NCBI RefSeq assembly: GCF_022179305.1
Contig: NZ_BPQP01000064.1
Coordinates: forward strand, 1 to 64,000
From: Methylobacterium iners
GTDB taxonomy: Bacteria > Pseudomonadota > Alphaproteobacteria > Rhizobiales > Beijerinckiaceae
DNA length: 64,000 nucleotides
Direction: 5' to 3'
Both the position numbers and the translations under genes were made by a program. Below the pieces are notes generated by a model. The model did not search any database and was not told the DNA's origin. It saw nothing but the letters and a program-made list of their open reading frames with translations. Positions 8,457-17,086 of this stretch are shown piece after piece. The stretch's first letter is position 1; every line of letters starts with the position of its first letter.

Positions 8457-8486
8457 CGAAAATCAGATCTAAGTGTCTGATTTTAT
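8457..8486 (-). terminator. Intrinsic terminator of tRNA-Glu
   Basis: Immediately after the tRNA CCA end, AAAATCAGA and TCTGATTTT form a perfect 9-bp stem (arms 8476-8484 and 8459-8467) with an 8-nt loop. The 3' arm ends in a U-run in the transcript. Confidence 0.8.
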
Positions 8487-8562
8487 TGGCGCGCCCTACG
8501 GGAATCGAACCCGTGTTTTCGCCGTGAAAGGGCGACGTCCTGGACCGCTAGACGAAGGGCGC
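8487..8562 (-). tRNA. tRNA-Glu (anticodon TTC)
   Basis: The 76-nt minus-strand sequence folds as a cloverleaf. The 7-bp acceptor pairs GCGCCCT with AGGGCGC, the anticodon stem TCGCC/GGCGA closes the loop CTTTCAC with anticodon TTC, and the T-loop is GGTTCGATTCCC. G73 and a genomically encoded CCA follow. The gene is intact, and its 3' end faces the phage-like island, which makes it a likely integration site. Confidence 0.97.
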
Positions 8563-8578
8563 GTGGTCGAGCGAGGCT

Positions 8579-8607
8579 CGTATAAGCGGCTTCCCACGCG
8601 GTAGCAA
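8579..8607 (-). promoter_or_regulatory. Sigma-70-type promoter of tRNA-Glu
   Basis: On the minus strand TTGCTA (8607-8602) and TATACG (8584-8579) are separated by exactly 17 nt. Transcription would begin about 8572, some 10 nt before the mature tRNA 5' end. Confidence 0.65.
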
Positions 8608-8771
8608 CGGCTCCACATGCGCAAACCTTTCGATGCGACGCCGCACCGGGTCCGCATCGGGAAATAGCTGCCGACCGTGTGGCCTCCGTCGCGAGATTGA
8701 AGTCGCACCGGGGTTGTGAAGCGGCAAAGCGAAAAAGCGGCTGCGCCACAAGCCCACCGTTAGCCGCGTGA

Positions 8772-9962
8772 TCAGGCCGTGCCGTCCGGCGTCCAGCCGT
8801 AGAGCCAGGCGTAGCGCTCGCTCATCCCGGAGGGGCCGAGCCGGCGCATGACGAGGTTGCGGGCAAAGCCCATGATCGCTCCGGCATGATAGGTGCGGCC
8901 GTTCGCCCGTGCCGCGTTCCGCACGCGTCGGCTCCGGGCGGAGCGTGACGCCGCGTAAGCGTCCAGGCAGGCGGCGATGTCGCCGCCTCTCAGGCCCTGG
9001 GCGAGTACGGCGGCGTCCTCGATCGCGAGCGCCGCTCCCTGCGCCAGGAACGGGAGGACGGGGTGGGCGGCGTCCCCGATCAGGGCGATCCGCCCCCGTG
9101 CCATCGGCCGGGCCGGCCGCCGGTCTACGAGGGACCAGACCAGCCAGGAATCCGGCACGCCGAGCAGCGCGGTGAGCGCCGGCGCCGCGTCCCGGAACTG
9201 CGCCCGCACGATCGCCGGCTCGCCGAGCTGGCCCCAGCCCTCGCTGCCGAGCTTCTCAGGCACGACGGCGACCACGTTGATCTGGGTTCCGCCCGAGATC
9301 GGGTAATGGACGACGTGGCGCCCGCGCCCGAGCCAGAGCCCGGTCTCGTCGCCCTGAAGCTCGGGCGGTGCCGCCTCGCGCGGGAGGATCGCCCGCCAGG
9401 CCGCTTGTCCGAGGGAGCGCAGCGGCTGCGCGTCGAGGTGCTGGCGCAAGCGCGAGCGGACGCCGTCGGCTCCGACCATGAGGTCGGCGGGGAGTTCTTC
9501 CGTTTTCGTCCCCTGCCCGCTCTCCAGGGTGAGGCTCGCCCCGTCCTGACCCTCGGCGAGCGCGACGACGTCGCGGCCCATGAGGAGACGGATGCCGGCC
9601 CGGGCGCGAACGGCGTCGAGGAGCAGGGTCTGGAGGTCGGCCCGGTGGATCACGTAGTAGGGCGCGCCGAAGCGCTCCCGGGCGGCGGCGCCGAGCTTGA
9701 CGCCGCCGATGACGCGGGCCGTGCCGAGCGCCCGCACCGTGACGCTCGGCGGTTCCGTCGCGGCCCGGCGCAGGGCGTTGCCGAGGCCGAGCCCGATCAG
9801 CACGCGGCTTGCGTTCGGCGAGAGCTGCAGGCCGGCGCCGACCTCGCTGAAGCCGGTTCGGCGCTCGATGAGGCTGACGCGATGCCCGGCCGCCTCCAGC
9901 GCCAGGGCGGCGGTGAGACCGCCGATTCCGGCTCCGACGATGGCGACGTGCAGGTTCGTCAC
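8772..9962 (-). CDS. FAD-dependent monooxygenase (salicylate hydroxylase/UbiH-like)
   Basis: Read from GTG at 9962, giving 396 residues. The N-terminal dinucleotide fold is HVAIVGAGIGGLTAALAL, with the acidic end of strand 2 in LIERR. The second FAD motif is RIALIGDAAHPVLPFLAQG, typical of group A aromatic hydroxylases. The reaction is NAD(P)H- and O2-dependent hydroxylation of an aromatic or related substrate; the substrate cannot be read. An ATG far upstream would add an arginine-rich tail and overlap the next gene, so GTG is chosen. It lies 5 nt after the zinc-finger gene and is likely cotranscribed with it. Confidence 0.9.
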   Translation of the reverse strand: MTNLHVAIVGAGIGGLTAALALEAAGHRVSLIERRTGFSEVGAGLQLSPNASRVLIGLGLGNALRRAATEPPSVTVRALGTARVIGGVKLGAAARERFGAPYYVIHRADLQTLLLDAVRARAGIRLLMGRDVVALAEGQDGASLTLESGQGTKTEELPADLMVGADGVRSRLRQHLDAQPLRSLGQAAWRAILPREAAPPELQGDETGLWLGRGRHVVHYPISGGTQINVVAVVPEKLGSEGWGQLGEPAIVRAQFRDAAPALTALLGVPDSWLVWSLVDRRPARPMARGRIALIGDAAHPVLPFLAQGAALAIEDAAVLAQGLRGGDIAACLDAYAASRSARSRRVRNAARANGRTYHAGAIMGFARNLVMRRLGPSGMSERYAWLYGWTPDGTA

Positions 9963-9967
9963 GGGTT

Positions 9968-10225
9968 CTATTCGGCGGCCGCCCGAGTGCGATCGTCCCA
10001 GACGCAGGCGGCCGGATCGGCGGCGCCCGGTTTCAGTCCGGCGCGGTGGCGGAACAGGGTCGAGCAATAGCCGCAGATCGCCTCGTCGTCGGTACCCATG
10101 TCGATGAAGACGTGGGGATGGTCGAAGGGCGGGAGCGCGCCGATGCACATGAACTCGCGCGAGCCAACATGGATGACGGCGACACCGGGCTCGTTGTGGA
10201 AATGCGGTACCGCCTTGTCAGCCAT
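9968..10225 (-). CDS. CHCC-type zinc-finger protein (NDUFS6-like)
   Basis: An 85-residue protein with a zf-CHCC pattern: C27 in EFMCIG, H36 in FDHPH, and C51-G-Y-C54. The family is related to the NDUFS6/13-kDa accessory subunit of respiratory complex I and is widespread in alphaproteobacteria. The start ATG at 10225 gives the full domain. It is divergent from map across about 180 nt and precedes the monooxygenase gene. The link to complex I is by family only. Confidence 0.9.
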   Translation of the reverse strand: MADKAVPHFHNEPGVAVIHVGSREFMCIGALPPFDHPHVFIDMGTDDEAICGYCSTLFRHRAGLKPGAADPAACVWDDRTRAAAE

Positions 10226-10406
10226 TTGCGCTCCGGCCCTGCTTCGGCGCGGGCCCGGGTCCGGCCGAACCCCGCCCTGCCTGTCTCGCTAGCCTCTAGC
10301 CGCTCGGGCCTGCCAATCCTAGTGCGCATGCAGGTTCGGGTTGGCGTCGGGCGCGGCGCGTCATAGAAAGGGCCCTCAGCCGCGCCGCGCTCACGAAATT
10401 CTCCCC

Positions 10407-11237
10407 ATGACCCAGCAAGATCAGGCCGCGACCGAGACCGGTCGCCGCGCTCCCGAACCGCCGATCTACGGGCCGGAAGGATTTGCCGGCATGCGCCGGG
10501 CCGGGCGCCTGACCGCGGAGGCCCTCGACCTCCTCATGGAGGCGACGGTGCCCGGCGTGACGACCGAGGCGCTGGACCGGCTCGCCTACACCTTCGCCAT
10601 GGACCACGGCGCCTACCCGGCCTCGCTGTTCTACCGCGGCTATCCGAAATCGATCTGCACCTCGATCAATCACGTCGTGTGCCACGGCATCCCCAACGAC
10701 AAGCCGCTGCGCGAGGGCGATATCGTCAACCTCGACATCTGCCTCATCCTCGACGGCTGGCACGGTGATTCGAGCCGCATGGCCTATGTCGGCGAGGTCC
10801 CGCGCAAGGCCGCCCGCCTATGTGAGATCACCTACGAGGCGCTGATGCGCGGCATCGCGGCGGTGAGGCCGGGTGGCTCGACCAACGATATCGGGCGGGC
10901 GATCCAGGCCTATGCCGAGGCCGAGCGCTGCTCGGTGGTCCGCGACTTTTGCGGCCACGGCCTTGGCCGAAGCTACCACGACGCGCCGACGATCCTGCAC
11001 TACGTCGAGCCGAGCTACGACGTGCGCCTCAGGCCAGGGCAGTTCTTCACCGTCGAGCCGATGATCAATCTCGGCCGGCCGGCGGTGAAAGTCCTGTCCG
11101 ACGGCTGGACCGCGGTGACGCGGGATCGCTCGCTCTCCGCCCAGTTCGAGCACACCGTCGCCGTGACGGAGACCGGCGTCGAGATCTTCACGCTCTCGCC
11201 GAAGGGGATGCATCAGCCCGTCGACATCGGCATGTGA
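10407..11237 (+). CDS. map: Type I methionine aminopeptidase
   Basis: A 276-residue enzyme that removes the initiator methionine from nascent proteins. The pita-bread fold motifs are all visible: [15 protein letters not shown], the two metal aspartates in [18 protein letters not shown], the metal histidine in CGHGLG, and glutamates in TVEPMI and QFEHTVAVT. The ATG at 10407 removes a basic extension; the family normally starts close to this point. radC follows 10 nt later on the same strand. Confidence 0.97.
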   Translation: MTQQDQAATETGRRAPEPPIYGPEGFAGMRRAGRLTAEALDLLMEATVPGVTTEALDRLAYTFAMDHGAYPASLFYRGYPKSICTSINHVVCHGIPNDKPLREGDIVNLDICLILDGWHGDSSRMAYVGEVPRKAARLCEITYEALMRGIAAVRPGGSTNDIGRAIQAYAEAERCSVVRDFCGHGLGRSYHDAPTILHYVEPSYDVRLRPGQFFTVEPMINLGRPAVKVLSDGWTAVTRDRSLSAQFEHTVAVTETGVEIFTLSPKGMHQPVDIGM

Positions 11238-11247
11238 AAGCCGTGCG

Positions 11248-11997
11248 ATGAAGCGGCGGGCGCCGATACCCCCTCCCTCGGCCGCGACGCCGAGCGCGGC
11301 TTCGTCGACGGAGGCTGCGAACGACGCGGTCCACTACGTCGGCCACCGGGACCGCCTGCGCGCCCGCTTCGCGCAAGGAGGGGCGGACGCCCTTCCCGAT
11401 TACGAACTGCTCGAGCTCGACCTGTTCCGGGCGATCCCGCGGCGCGACGTGAAGCCCCTGGCCAAGGCTCTGATCCGCCGCTTCGGCAGCCTCGCCGAGG
11501 TCCTGAGCGCCGAGCCGGCGCGGCTCGCCGAGGTCGACGGGGTCAGCGCGGGGGTCGTCGCCGACCTCAAGCTGATCGAGGCCGCGGGTCACCGGCTCGC
11601 GCGCGGCGCCATCGCGGAACGGCCCCTGCTCTCGTCCTGGGCGGCCGTGCTCGAGTACTGCCGCGCGACCATGGCCTTCTCGCCTCGCGAGCAGTTCCGC
11701 GTCTTGTTCCTCGACAAGCGCAACCACCTGATCGCCGACGAGATCCAGGGACGAGGCACCGTCGACCACACGCCGGTCTATCCCCGCGAGGTTGCCCGGC
11801 GCTCGCTCGAACTCGGCGCCACGGCGATCATCCTCGCCCACAACCATCCCTCGGGCGACCCGACGCCCTCGGCCGCCGATATCCGGATGACCCGGGAGAT
11901 CGTGTCCGTCCTCGACCCGCTCGGCATCATCGTCCACGATCACGTCATCCTGGGGCGCGAAGGGCATGCAAGCCTCAAGGGACTGAAGTTGATCTGA
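11248..11997 (+). CDS. radC: RadC-family JAB/MPN-domain protein
   Basis: A 249-residue protein. A UPF0758 N-terminal helical region (residues about 25-110: [22 protein letters not shown]) is followed by the JAMM metal-binding domain. Its hallmark [18 protein letters not shown] sits at about residue 193 and HDHVILG near the C-terminus. The family was once linked to DNA repair, but its real substrate is uncertain. It follows map closely and is probably cotranscribed. Confidence 0.95.
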   Translation: MKRRAPIPPPSAATPSAASSTEAANDAVHYVGHRDRLRARFAQGGADALPDYELLELDLFRAIPRRDVKPLAKALIRRFGSLAEVLSAEPARLAEVDGVSAGVVADLKLIEAAGHRLARGAIAERPLLSSWAAVLEYCRATMAFSPREQFRVLFLDKRNHLIADEIQGRGTVDHTPVYPREVARRSLELGATAIILAHNHPSGDPTPSAADIRMTREIVSVLDPLGIIVHDHVILGREGHASLKGLKLI

Positions 11998-12112
11998 GGC
12001 TGGCGCGCCGGACGGTTTCAGGCGACCCTGCCAGGGAACGTGAAGCGTCCCACCAGACTTGGCCGGTGGCGCGTGTCTTGCGATGCGTTCGCAGAGTAAC
12101 AAGGAGGCGCGA

Positions 12113-13552
12113 ATGGCGCTCGCTGCGTTCGACGAGATGAATGGGCTGCCCGGGGGAGGCACGAGCCCGCGTTCCGTCCGCGAAGCCTACGACAGCCTGA
12201 AGAAGTGGCTCGACACGACCCCGCCCGAGCAGTTCAACACCCGCCGCAGCCAAGCGGAGCTCCTGTTCCGGCGCATCGGCATCACCTTCGCCGTCTACGG
12301 AGCCAATGAATCGACCGAGCGACTGATCCCGTTCGACATCATCCCGCGGGTGATCACCAAGCCGGAATGGAGCTTCCTGGAGCGCGGCCTCACGCAGCGG
12401 GTCACCGCGATCAACGCTTTCCTGAAGGACATCTACGGGGCCCAGGAATGCATCAAGGCGGGCGTGATTCCCGCCGACCTCGTCTACCGCAATCCGCATT
12501 ACCGCATGGAGATGCGCGCCTTCCGGGTGCCGCACGACCTCTACGTCCACATCGCCGGCATCGACATCGTCCGGACCGGGGCGGACGATTTCTTCGTGCT
12601 CGAGGACAACGCCCGCACCCCATCCGGCGTCTCCTACATGCTGGAGAACCGCGAGGTCATGCTGCGGCTCTTCCCCGAATTGTTCTCGCGCCACCACGTG
12701 GCGCCGGTGGAGAACTACCCGGACGCGCTGCTGGCGACCCTGCGCAGCCTCGCTCCCTCGAGCGCGACCCGCGACCCGACCGTCGCGCTGCTGACCCCCG
12801 GCCGCTACAACTCGGCCTTCTACGAGCACTCGTTCCTGGCCGACAAGCTCGGCGTCGACCTCGTGGAGGCCTCCGACCTCTTCACCAAGGACGACGTCGT
12901 CTACATGCGCACCACCGAGGGGCCGCGCCGGGTCGACGTGCTCTACCGGCGCCTCGACGACGACTTCATCGATCCGCTGGTGTTCCGCCCCGATTCCGTC
13001 CTCGGGGTGCCCGGCCTGATGAACGCCTACGAGCGCGGCAACGTCACGCTGGCCAATGCCGTCGGCACGGGCATCGCCGACGACAAGGCCGTCTACAGCT
13101 ACATGCCGGAGATCGTGAAGTTCTTCACCGGCGAGGACCCGATCCTGCACAACGTGCCGACCTATCGCTGCCGCGAGAAGGAGTCCCTGACTTACGTGCT
13201 CGACAACCTCTCGGAACTCGTGGTGAAGGAGGTCAACGGCTCGGGCGGCTACGGCATGCTCGTCGGGCCGCACGCGACGAAGCGGGAGATCGCGGATTTC
13301 GGGAAGAAGCTTCGCCACGCGCCCGACGGCTTCATCGCCCAGCCGACGCTCGCGCTCTCGACCTGCCCGACCTTCGTGGCGTCGGGCGTCGCGCCGCGTC
13401 ACGTCGACCTTCGCCCCTTCGTGCTCTGCGGCGCCGACGAGATCCGGATCGTGCCCGGCGGTCTCACCCGCGTCGCGCTGAAGGAAGGGTCGCTCGTGGT
13501 CAATTCCAGCCAGGGCGGCGGCACCAAGGACACCTGGGTCCTCGACGCCTAG
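12113..13552 (+). CDS. Circularly permuted ATP-grasp protein (COG2308), Anbu operon gene 1
   Basis: A 479-residue member of the circularly permuted ATP-grasp family. Conserved stretches include RVTAINAFLKDIYG, HVAGIDIVRT-like and LEDNARTPSGVSYMLENR (nucleotide/metal-binding region), and VVKEVNGSGGYGML. A strong Shine-Dalgarno, aaggagg, lies 5 nt before the chosen ATG, so the more upstream ATGs are rejected. The family is predicted to join an amine to a carboxylate (amidoligase), possibly making a peptide-like tag. It heads a four-gene plus-strand operon with alpha-E, transglutaminase and Anbu. The substrate is unknown. Confidence 0.93.
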   Translation: MALAAFDEMNGLPGGGTSPRSVREAYDSLKKWLDTTPPEQFNTRRSQAELLFRRIGITFAVYGANESTERLIPFDIIPRVITKPEWSFLERGLTQRVTAINAFLKDIYGAQECIKAGVIPADLVYRNPHYRMEMRAFRVPHDLYVHIAGIDIVRTGADDFFVLEDNARTPSGVSYMLENREVMLRLFPELFSRHHVAPVENYPDALLATLRSLAPSSATRDPTVALLTPGRYNSAFYEHSFLADKLGVDLVEASDLFTKDDVVYMRTTEGPRRVDVLYRRLDDDFIDPLVFRPDSVLGVPGLMNAYERGNVTLANAVGTGIADDKAVYSYMPEIVKFFTGEDPILHNVPTYRCREKESLTYVLDNLSELVVKEVNGSGGYGMLVGPHATKREIADFGKKLRHAPDGFIAQPTLALSTCPTFVASGVAPRHVDLRPFVLCGADEIRIVPGGLTRVALKEGSLVVNSSQGGGTKDTWVLDA

Positions 13553-13624
13553 GCGTCGGCGACCACATCACAACCCGAACAGGCACGGCCCCGGCCTCGC
13601 CGGGCCGGCCCATAACGGAAGCCC

Positions 13625-14568
13625 ATGCTCTCCCGGACCGCCGACAACCTCTACTGGCTCTCCCGCTACGTCGAACGGGCCGAGTTCGTCGCCCGCATCC
13701 TCGATGCGGCCCATCGGCTCGCCGCCCTGCCCTCGAGCTACGGCGGCGGCGAGACCAACGAATGGGCCTCGGCGCTGGCCTCGGCCGGCGACCCGGAGGT
13801 GTTCAAGCCGCTCTACGACAGCGTCAACGAGGCGACGGTCTGCAACTTCCTCGCCTTCAGTCCGCACAATCCCTCGTCGATCCGCTCCTGCATCGAGACC
13901 GCGCGCGAGAACGCCCGCAGCGTGCGCACGGCGCTCACGACCGAGATGTGGGACGCGATCAACGGCGCCTGGCTCGAGTTGCGCAACTACGAGGGCCGCG
14001 ACCTCAACCGGGAGGAGTTCTCCCACTTCCTCGATTGGGTGAAGGGCGTCTCGCTCGCCTTCGATGGCTCGGCCTACCGCACCATGCTGCGCAACGACGC
14101 CTATTGGTTCACCCGGCTCGGGACCGCCATCGAGCGCGCCGACAACACCGCCCGCATCCTCGACGTGAAGTACCGTATTCTGCTGCCCGCGACCGAGCGC
14201 GTCGGCGGCAGCCTCGACTACTTCCAGTGGACCACCATCCTGCGCGAGGTCTCGGCTTCAACGCCTATCACTGGGTCTATCGCGAGAGCGTCAAGCCGCT
14301 GCTCGTGGCCGATCTCCTGATCCTGAACCGGCAGATGCCGCGCTCGCTGACGAATTGCTACGGCATGCTCGTCGAGCATCTCGATCTCATCGCGGACGCC
14401 TATGGGCGGCGCGGCGCCAGCCAGCGGTTGGCGAGCAACATGCTGGCGCGGCTCGAGGGCGAGAACATCGAGCGCATCTTCAATTCCGGCCTTCACGAAT
14501 TCGTCACGGCCTTCATCGCCGAGAACAACCGCCTTGGGGCGGCGGTCATCGAGCAGTATCTGTTGTAG
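13625..14568 (+). pseudogene. Alpha-E domain protein (COG2307) with a one-base frameshift
   Basis: The first frame starts MLSRTADNLYWLSRYVERAE, the standard alpha-E N-terminus, and runs correctly to ILREVSA (about 14256). It then shifts into nonsense, stopping at 14320. The rest of the family (FNAYHWVYRESVKPLLVADL to the C-terminus ending QYLL) continues in the frame ending at 14568. One missing base near 14253-14258 (tcggcttcaac where tcggccttcaac is expected) explains both. Repaired, the protein would be 314 residues, the normal family length. Either the gene is broken, there is a sequencing error in a CC run, or the ribosome shifts. The family is all-helical and always partners the COG2308 ATP-grasp. 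Confidence 0.9.
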
Positions 14569-14603
14569 GGTTACGGTCAAGCCTGGCCCGACAAGGTCCC
14601 CGC

Positions 14604-15431
14604 ATGCGAATCCGCGTCTTCCACGAGACCTGCTACACCTACGAGCATCCCGCCCGTGGCCTCATCCAGGTCCTGCGTCTCCGGCCGCGCGACCATGACG
14701 GGCAATATGTCCGGAAATGGCGGATCGAGCCCTCTGTGGACGGCCGCGTCAGTGAGCGCGAGGACGGTTTCGGCAACGTCGTGCATTGGTTCACCGCCGA
14801 CGAGCCGGCGGACGCGTTGACGATCCGGGTCATCGGCGAGGTCGACACCAACGAGGTGCACGGCGTCGTGCGCGGCACGGTGGAGCGCTTGCCCGACGTC
14901 TTCTACCTGCGCGATTCGGACCTCGCCATCGCGACGCCCGAGATTCAGGCCTTCGCCGGCGAGGTCGCAAGGGCGGGAGACGCAGACGCCCTCCCCTGCC
15001 TGCACCGCCTGCTGCACGCCGTTCACGACCGGATCGCCTACGAGCCGGGCCCGACCAGCGCCAGCACCACGGCGGCGCGCTCCTTCGAGCAGGGCAAGGG
15101 CGTCTGCCAGGACCTCGCCCACATCTTCATCGCCGCCGCGCGTCACCTTGAAATCCCGACGCGCTACGTCTCGGGCTACTTCCATCGCGCGGACGGGGTC
15201 ATCGATCAGGAGGCGGGGCATGCCTGGGTCGAGGCCCTGGTGCCCGATCTCGGCTGGGTTGGATTCGATCCGGCCAACGGCATCGCGACGACCGAGGCGC
15301 ATATCCGCGTCGCGATCGGCCTCGACTATCTCGGTGCGGCACCGATCCGCGGCAGCCGCATGGGCGGCGGAACCGAGACCTTGGACGTCCGCCTCCGCGT
15401 GGAACAGGCGCAGGCAGCCTCCCAATCGTAA
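14604..15431 (+). CDS. Transglutaminase-like cysteine protease/amidase (COG1305), Anbu operon gene 3
   Basis: A 275-residue protein. The N-terminal beta domain is the bacterial transglutaminase-like N region (MRIRVFHETCYTYEHPARG). The catalytic triad is C168 (GKGVCQDLAH), H206 (EAGHAWVE) and D222 (GWVGFDPANG). The fold hydrolyses or transfers amide bonds. In this operon it is proposed to cleave or ligate the peptide product of the ATP-grasp enzyme. The start is 35 nt after the alpha-E stop. There is no signal peptide, so it is cytoplasmic. Confidence 0.93.
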   Translation: MRIRVFHETCYTYEHPARGLIQVLRLRPRDHDGQYVRKWRIEPSVDGRVSEREDGFGNVVHWFTADEPADALTIRVIGEVDTNEVHGVVRGTVERLPDVFYLRDSDLAIATPEIQAFAGEVARAGDADALPCLHRLLHAVHDRIAYEPGPTSASTTAARSFEQGKGVCQDLAHIFIAAARHLEIPTRYVSGYFHRADGVIDQEAGHAWVEALVPDLGWVGFDPANGIATTEAHIRVAIGLDYLGAAPIRGSRMGGGTETLDVRLRVEQAQAASQS

Positions 15432-15557
15432 TTCACGCCGGGATTTCGCGGAAGCGGCAGGATAGTCTAGCTTTCTACGCGCGCATGATGTTTCCGGGTC
15501 GCCGGATTCCAGCTCTCCGTGCCATGTCGGAGCCGCGCGGATACAGGGACGGCTACG

Positions 15558-16307
15558 ATGACCTACTGCGTCGGGCTCCTCGTCGAGGAGGGTCTCGTGA
15601 TGATCGCCGACACCCGCACCAATGCGGGGCTCGACAACATCTCGACCTATCGCAAGCTCCACCTGTTCAACGTCGCCGGCGAGCGCGTGATGATGCTCGC
15701 GTCAGCCGGCAATCTTTCGATGACGCAATCGGTCCTGAGCATGCTGACCGAGGGCGTCGACGGCTCGGACGGCGAGCCGCCGCAGACGATCATGCAGCAG
15801 CCGACCATGTTCAAGGCGGCGCAGCTCGTCGGCCGCGCCATCCGCCGCGTCCGCGAGATCGAGCGGGAGGGGTTCGAAGCCGCGAACCTGCGGATGGAGG
15901 TCTCGTTCCTGTTCGGCGGTCAGATCGGCGAGGAGCCGATGCGGCTGTTCATGATCTACTCGGCCGGCAACTTCATCGAGTGCAGCCGCGATGCGCCGTT
16001 CCTCCAGATCGGGGAGCACAAGTACGGCAAGCCGATCCTCGACCGGGCCGTGAAGTACGAGACGGACCTCTACGATGCCCTGAAGGTCGGCCTCGTCTCG
16101 ATGGATTCGACCATGCGCTCGAATCTCGGCGTGGGCCTGCCCATCGACATCGCGGTGTCGCGGGTCGGCGCCCTCGACACCGAGGTGAACCATCGGATCG
16201 AGGCGGGCGAGAGCTACTTCCACGACCTGCGCGAGCGCTGGTCGGCGGCGCTGCGGGCCGCGCACCGCGCGATCCCCCGGCCGCCCTATGGGCCCTCGGG
16301 GGCCTGA
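15558..16307 (+). CDS. Anbu-type proteasome-like peptidase (COG3484)
   Basis: A 249-residue Ntn-hydrolase beginning MTYCVGLLVEEGLVMIADTR. Removal of Met would leave Thr as the N-terminal nucleophile, as in the proteasome and HslV; D18 and downstream K are typical of the family. Anbu proteins form ring-like or helical assemblies without a known unfoldase. The gene ends the operon of ATP-grasp, alpha-E and transglutaminase, the usual context for Anbu. Its 3' end overlaps the convergent thiE gene by 22 nt, so the two transcripts would be antisense there. The start at 15558 is fixed by the need for an exposed Thr. Confidence 0.93.
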   Translation: MTYCVGLLVEEGLVMIADTRTNAGLDNISTYRKLHLFNVAGERVMMLASAGNLSMTQSVLSMLTEGVDGSDGEPPQTIMQQPTMFKAAQLVGRAIRRVREIEREGFEAANLRMEVSFLFGGQIGEEPMRLFMIYSAGNFIECSRDAPFLQIGEHKYGKPILDRAVKYETDLYDALKVGLVSMDSTMRSNLGVGLPIDIAVSRVGALDTEVNHRIEAGESYFHDLRERWSAALRAAHRAIPRPPYGPSGA

Positions 16308-17086
16308 GACCAGGCTTCCAGCAGGGCGCCCGCCGTCCCTGCCGGATCGGATGACCGCATGACGCTGCCCATGACGGCGATGCCGGCGGCACCGGCCTCC
16401 CGGCAGGCTGAGGCTGTTTCCAAGGTGATGCCGCCCAGCGCGAGGATCGGGAGGTCGCATCGGGCGGCGACGCGGAGCGCGTCGAGGCCGAGCGCAGGGC
16501 CGTATCCGGGCTTGCTCGGAGTCGCGAAGATGGGGCTCAGGGTGGCGTAGTCGGCACCGGCCCCGGCGGCAGTGTCGATGTCGTCGAGGCTGTGGGCCGA
16601 GACGCCGATCAGACCGTTCGGCATGGCCCGTCGCGCTCGGTCGATCTCGGCCGATCCGGCATTGCCGGAGAGGTGCACGCCGTCTGCTTCGATCGCGGCG
16701 GCCAGATCGATATTGCCGCCGAGCGTGAAGACGCCGCCAGCCATGCGCACCATCGCAAGCAGCTCGCAGGCGAGGCGCTTCCGGCTGTCCGCCTCCATGT
16801 CACGTTCGCGAAACCAGAACCAGCGCGCTCCGCTCTGGAGGAGTTGGCCTACGACGACGCCAAGACGGGCACTCTCTATGTTGGGACGATCATCTCCTTC
16901 CCCCTCTGCCGGGGAGGGTAACCCTCGCGTCAGCGAGGGTCGGGAGCGGGGAGCGCCGCCCCCCCCGGAGAGGTCGCGTTCCCCTCTGCCCCCCTGCATG
17001 CGCAGGGTACCCTCCACCGGAGAGGAGGGAGGGTTCGTGCCGTGCCGGTCAGTCACGACCAGCAGCGGCGAGGGCAGCGACCTCAC
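16286..17086 (-). CDS. thiE: Thiamine phosphate synthase with an in-frame repeat insertion
   Basis: 266 residues against a usual 210-220. ThiE joins HMP-pyrophosphate to the thiazole phosphate. The first strand is LLVVTDRHG; then about 48 extra low-complexity residues (Gly, Pro, Arg, Ser) are encoded by a palindromic repeat. The normal sequence resumes at [19 protein letters not shown]. Later signatures are intact: [45 protein letters not shown] and GIAVMGSVM. The start is GTG at 17086, overlapping the thiG stop in a GTGA. The insert falls after strand 1, a loop on the barrel, so activity may survive. Confidence 0.9.
   Translation of the reverse strand: MRSLPSPLLVVTDRHGTNPPSSPVEGTLRMQGGRGERDLSGGGGAPRSRPSLTRGLPSPAEGEGDDRPNIESARLGVVVGQLLQSGARWFWFRERDMEADSRKRLACELLAMVRMAGGVFTLGGNIDLAAAIEADGVHLSGNAGSAEIDRARRAMPNGLIGVSAHSLDDIDTAAGAGADYATLSPIFATPSKPGYGPALGLDALRVAARCDLPILALGGITLETASACREAGAAGIAVMGSVMRSSDPAGTAGALLEAWSQAPEGP
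16893..17036. repeat. GC-rich palindromic element inserted in thiE
   Basis: About 144 nt with imperfect terminal inverted arms. The left part (ccctctgccggggagggta and following ccctcgcg...cgaggg) is mirrored by the right part (cgcagggtaccctccaccgg). The length is a multiple of three and all codons stay open on the minus strand, so it extends ThiE without disrupting it. Similar elements lie at 29945 and 40572. Exact ends are approximate. Confidence 0.8.

Noticed and set aside
8483-8749. Small frames over tRNA-Glu
   Set aside because: They run through an intact tRNA gene and lack any protein features.
12367-14252. Long arginine-rich frame across the ATP-grasp gene
   Set aside because: It is an out-of-frame shadow; only its last part (after about 14256) is real, as the frameshifted end of alpha-E.
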